From Marivita sp003149565 (GTDB lineage Bacteria; Pseudomonadota; Alphaproteobacteria; Rhodobacterales; Rhodobacteraceae), in assembly GCF_965216415.1 (NCBI RefSeq), contig NZ_CBDCFU010000002.1: DNA of 64,000 nt. One strand, given 5' to 3'. The position numbers and the translations under genes were made by a program. Of the stretch, positions 63,159-64,000 are shown one piece after another (position 1 is the stretch's first letter; each line of letters begins with the position of its first letter). The notes under the pieces were generated by a model, which worked only from the letters and a program-made list of their open reading frames with translations, was not told the DNA's origin and searched no databases.

Positions 63159-64000
63159 ACCCCGTCTAGCACGGCATCCGCGATGGCCGAACCGCAGGCA
63201 ACTGTATCAGCCGAACCGCCCAAATCGGCCGTCCGCATCGCCTGTTCAGACAGAACCTTTTCAATCGCACGCACGATTGCGGCGGCAGCCTCCGGTTGTC
63301 CCAGATGATCAAGCATCATGGACGCCGCCCAGATCTGGCCTACCGGATTGGCGATGCCCTGTCCCGCGATATCGGGCGCTGAACCGTGGACCGGTTCAAA
63401 TAGCGATGGGAAGAGCCCTTCCGGATTAATGTTGCCTGAAGGTGCAATCCCGATGGTGCCGGTACATGCAGGTCCCAGATCAGAAAGGATGTCGCCGAAA
63501 AGATTAGACGCTACAACCACATCGAACCAATCCGGATGCAAAACGAATTGCGCTGTCAGGATGTCGATATGGTATTTGTCGACCTTGACGTCCGGATAGC
63601 GCTCAGACATCGCTTCCACCCGTTCATCCCAATACGGCATGGTGATCGAGATCCCATTGGATTTGGTTGCAGACGTGAGGTGGCCGCTTCGTTTCTTGGC
63701 AAGCTCAAAGGCGTACATGAGAATACGGTCAACGCCCACGCGGCTCATCACCGTTTCCTGCATGACAATTTCACGGTCGGTACCGGGGAACATGCGGCCG
63801 CCGATAGACGAATATTCGCCTTCGGTATTTTCGCGGACGATCATCATGTCGATGTCACCCGGTTTGCGCCCAGCCAAGGGCAAGGAGACTCCAGGCATTG
63901 CGCGGGCGGGACGCAGGCTGACATACTGGTCAAACTCGCGGCGGAACTGGATCAACGACCCCCACAGAGACACGTGGTCAGGAACGATCTCTGGCCAGCC
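63155..64000 (-). CDS. ttuC: Tartrate dehydrogenase/decarboxylase-like enzyme, N-terminus missing
   Basis: Member of the isocitrate/isopropylmalate dehydrogenase superfamily. The visible 281 codons begin GWPEIVPDH at the right edge and continue SLWGSLIQFRREFDQYVSLR, a tartrate-dehydrogenase type opening. Conserved parts are MIVRENTEGEYSSIGG, TSATKSNGISITMPYWDE, VVASNLFGDILSDLGP with metal-binding Asp, and FEPVHGSAPDIAGQGIANP. It oxidises or decarboxylates tartrate or malate-type acids with NAD. Its stop overlaps the start of the dehalogenase-like hydrolase, so the two are one operon. Its own start is outside the window. Confidence 0.82.
   Translation of the reverse strand, partial: GWPEIVPDHVSLWGSLIQFRREFDQYVSLRPARAMPGVSLPLAGRKPGDIDMMIVRENTEGEYSSIGGRMFPGTDREIVMQETVMSRVGVDRILMYAFELAKKRSGHLTSATKSNGISITMPYWDERVEAMSERYPDVKVDKYHIDILTAQFVLHPDWFDVVVASNLFGDILSDLGPACTGTIGIAPSGNINPEGLFPSLFEPVHGSAPDIAGQGIANPVGQIWAASMMLDHLGQPEAAAAIVRAIEKVLSEQAMRTADLGGSADTVACGSAIADAVLDGV

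Overview
The window looks like a chromosomal segment from a marine Roseobacter-group alphaproteobacterium (Rhodobacterales). This is an inference from the high-GC coding style, the tight head-to-tail operons with ATGA/GTGA overlaps, the flagellar gene set with a CtrA-like box, the TRAP transporter systems and the IS66/IS21/IS5 load. No rRNA, tRNA or CRISPR array was seen.

Layout. (1) 1-4277: a CDP-alcohol phosphatidyltransferase (YnjF-like, cut by the left edge) divergent from an ABC transporter ynjBCD. (2) 4291-15446: exopolysaccharide genes: a WecG/TagA glycosyltransferase, an oxidoreductase plus epimerase pair, two glycosyltransferases, a protein in which the same oxidoreductase and epimerase folds are fused, a tyrosine autokinase-type ATPase, a Wzz-like chain-length protein and an SGNH-type hydrolase. 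(3) 15450-27544: a minus-strand operon of a type I polyketide synthase, a glycosyltransferase and an unusual NRPS. The NRPS has a formyltransferase domain, a condensation remnant and a glycine-like adenylation domain interrupted by a luciferase-like flavin monooxygenase. (4) 27645-31684: a flippase, a further glycosyltransferase and a secreted clan GH-A-like hydrolase. Sections 2-4 read as one locus that makes and exports a glycan, probably with an acyl or formyl-aminoacyl decoration. The product cannot be read from the sequence.

(5) 31700-42669: flagellar genes on the minus strand (motB, flgE, flgK, flgL, flgI, motA and an unrecognised exported protein), split between motB and flgE by a complete IS66 element. 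(6) 42760-44001: a D-amino-acid dehydrogenase. (7) 44158-51350: a secreted beta-propeller-like gene broken by a three-level nest of mobile DNA: an IS5-family element, inside it an IS21-family element, and inside the istB gene of that element a large serine-recombinase element. Each level has direct repeats at its edges, and removing each insertion restores a continuous reading frame.

(8) 51352-57740: a TAXI-type TRAP transporter with its two-component system. The response regulator resembles a sigma54 activator but lacks the GAFTGA loop, and a strong palindrome lies in front of the transporter genes. (9) 57792-62126: an RND efflux pump with its adaptor. (10) 62262-64000: a haloacetate dehalogenase-like hydrolase coupled to a tartrate dehydrogenase-like enzyme that runs off the right edge.

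The most interesting parts are the hybrid glycan/PKS/NRPS locus, the serine recombinase element sitting in the ATP-binding-loop codons of istB, and the GAFTGA-less regulator with its palindromic site.
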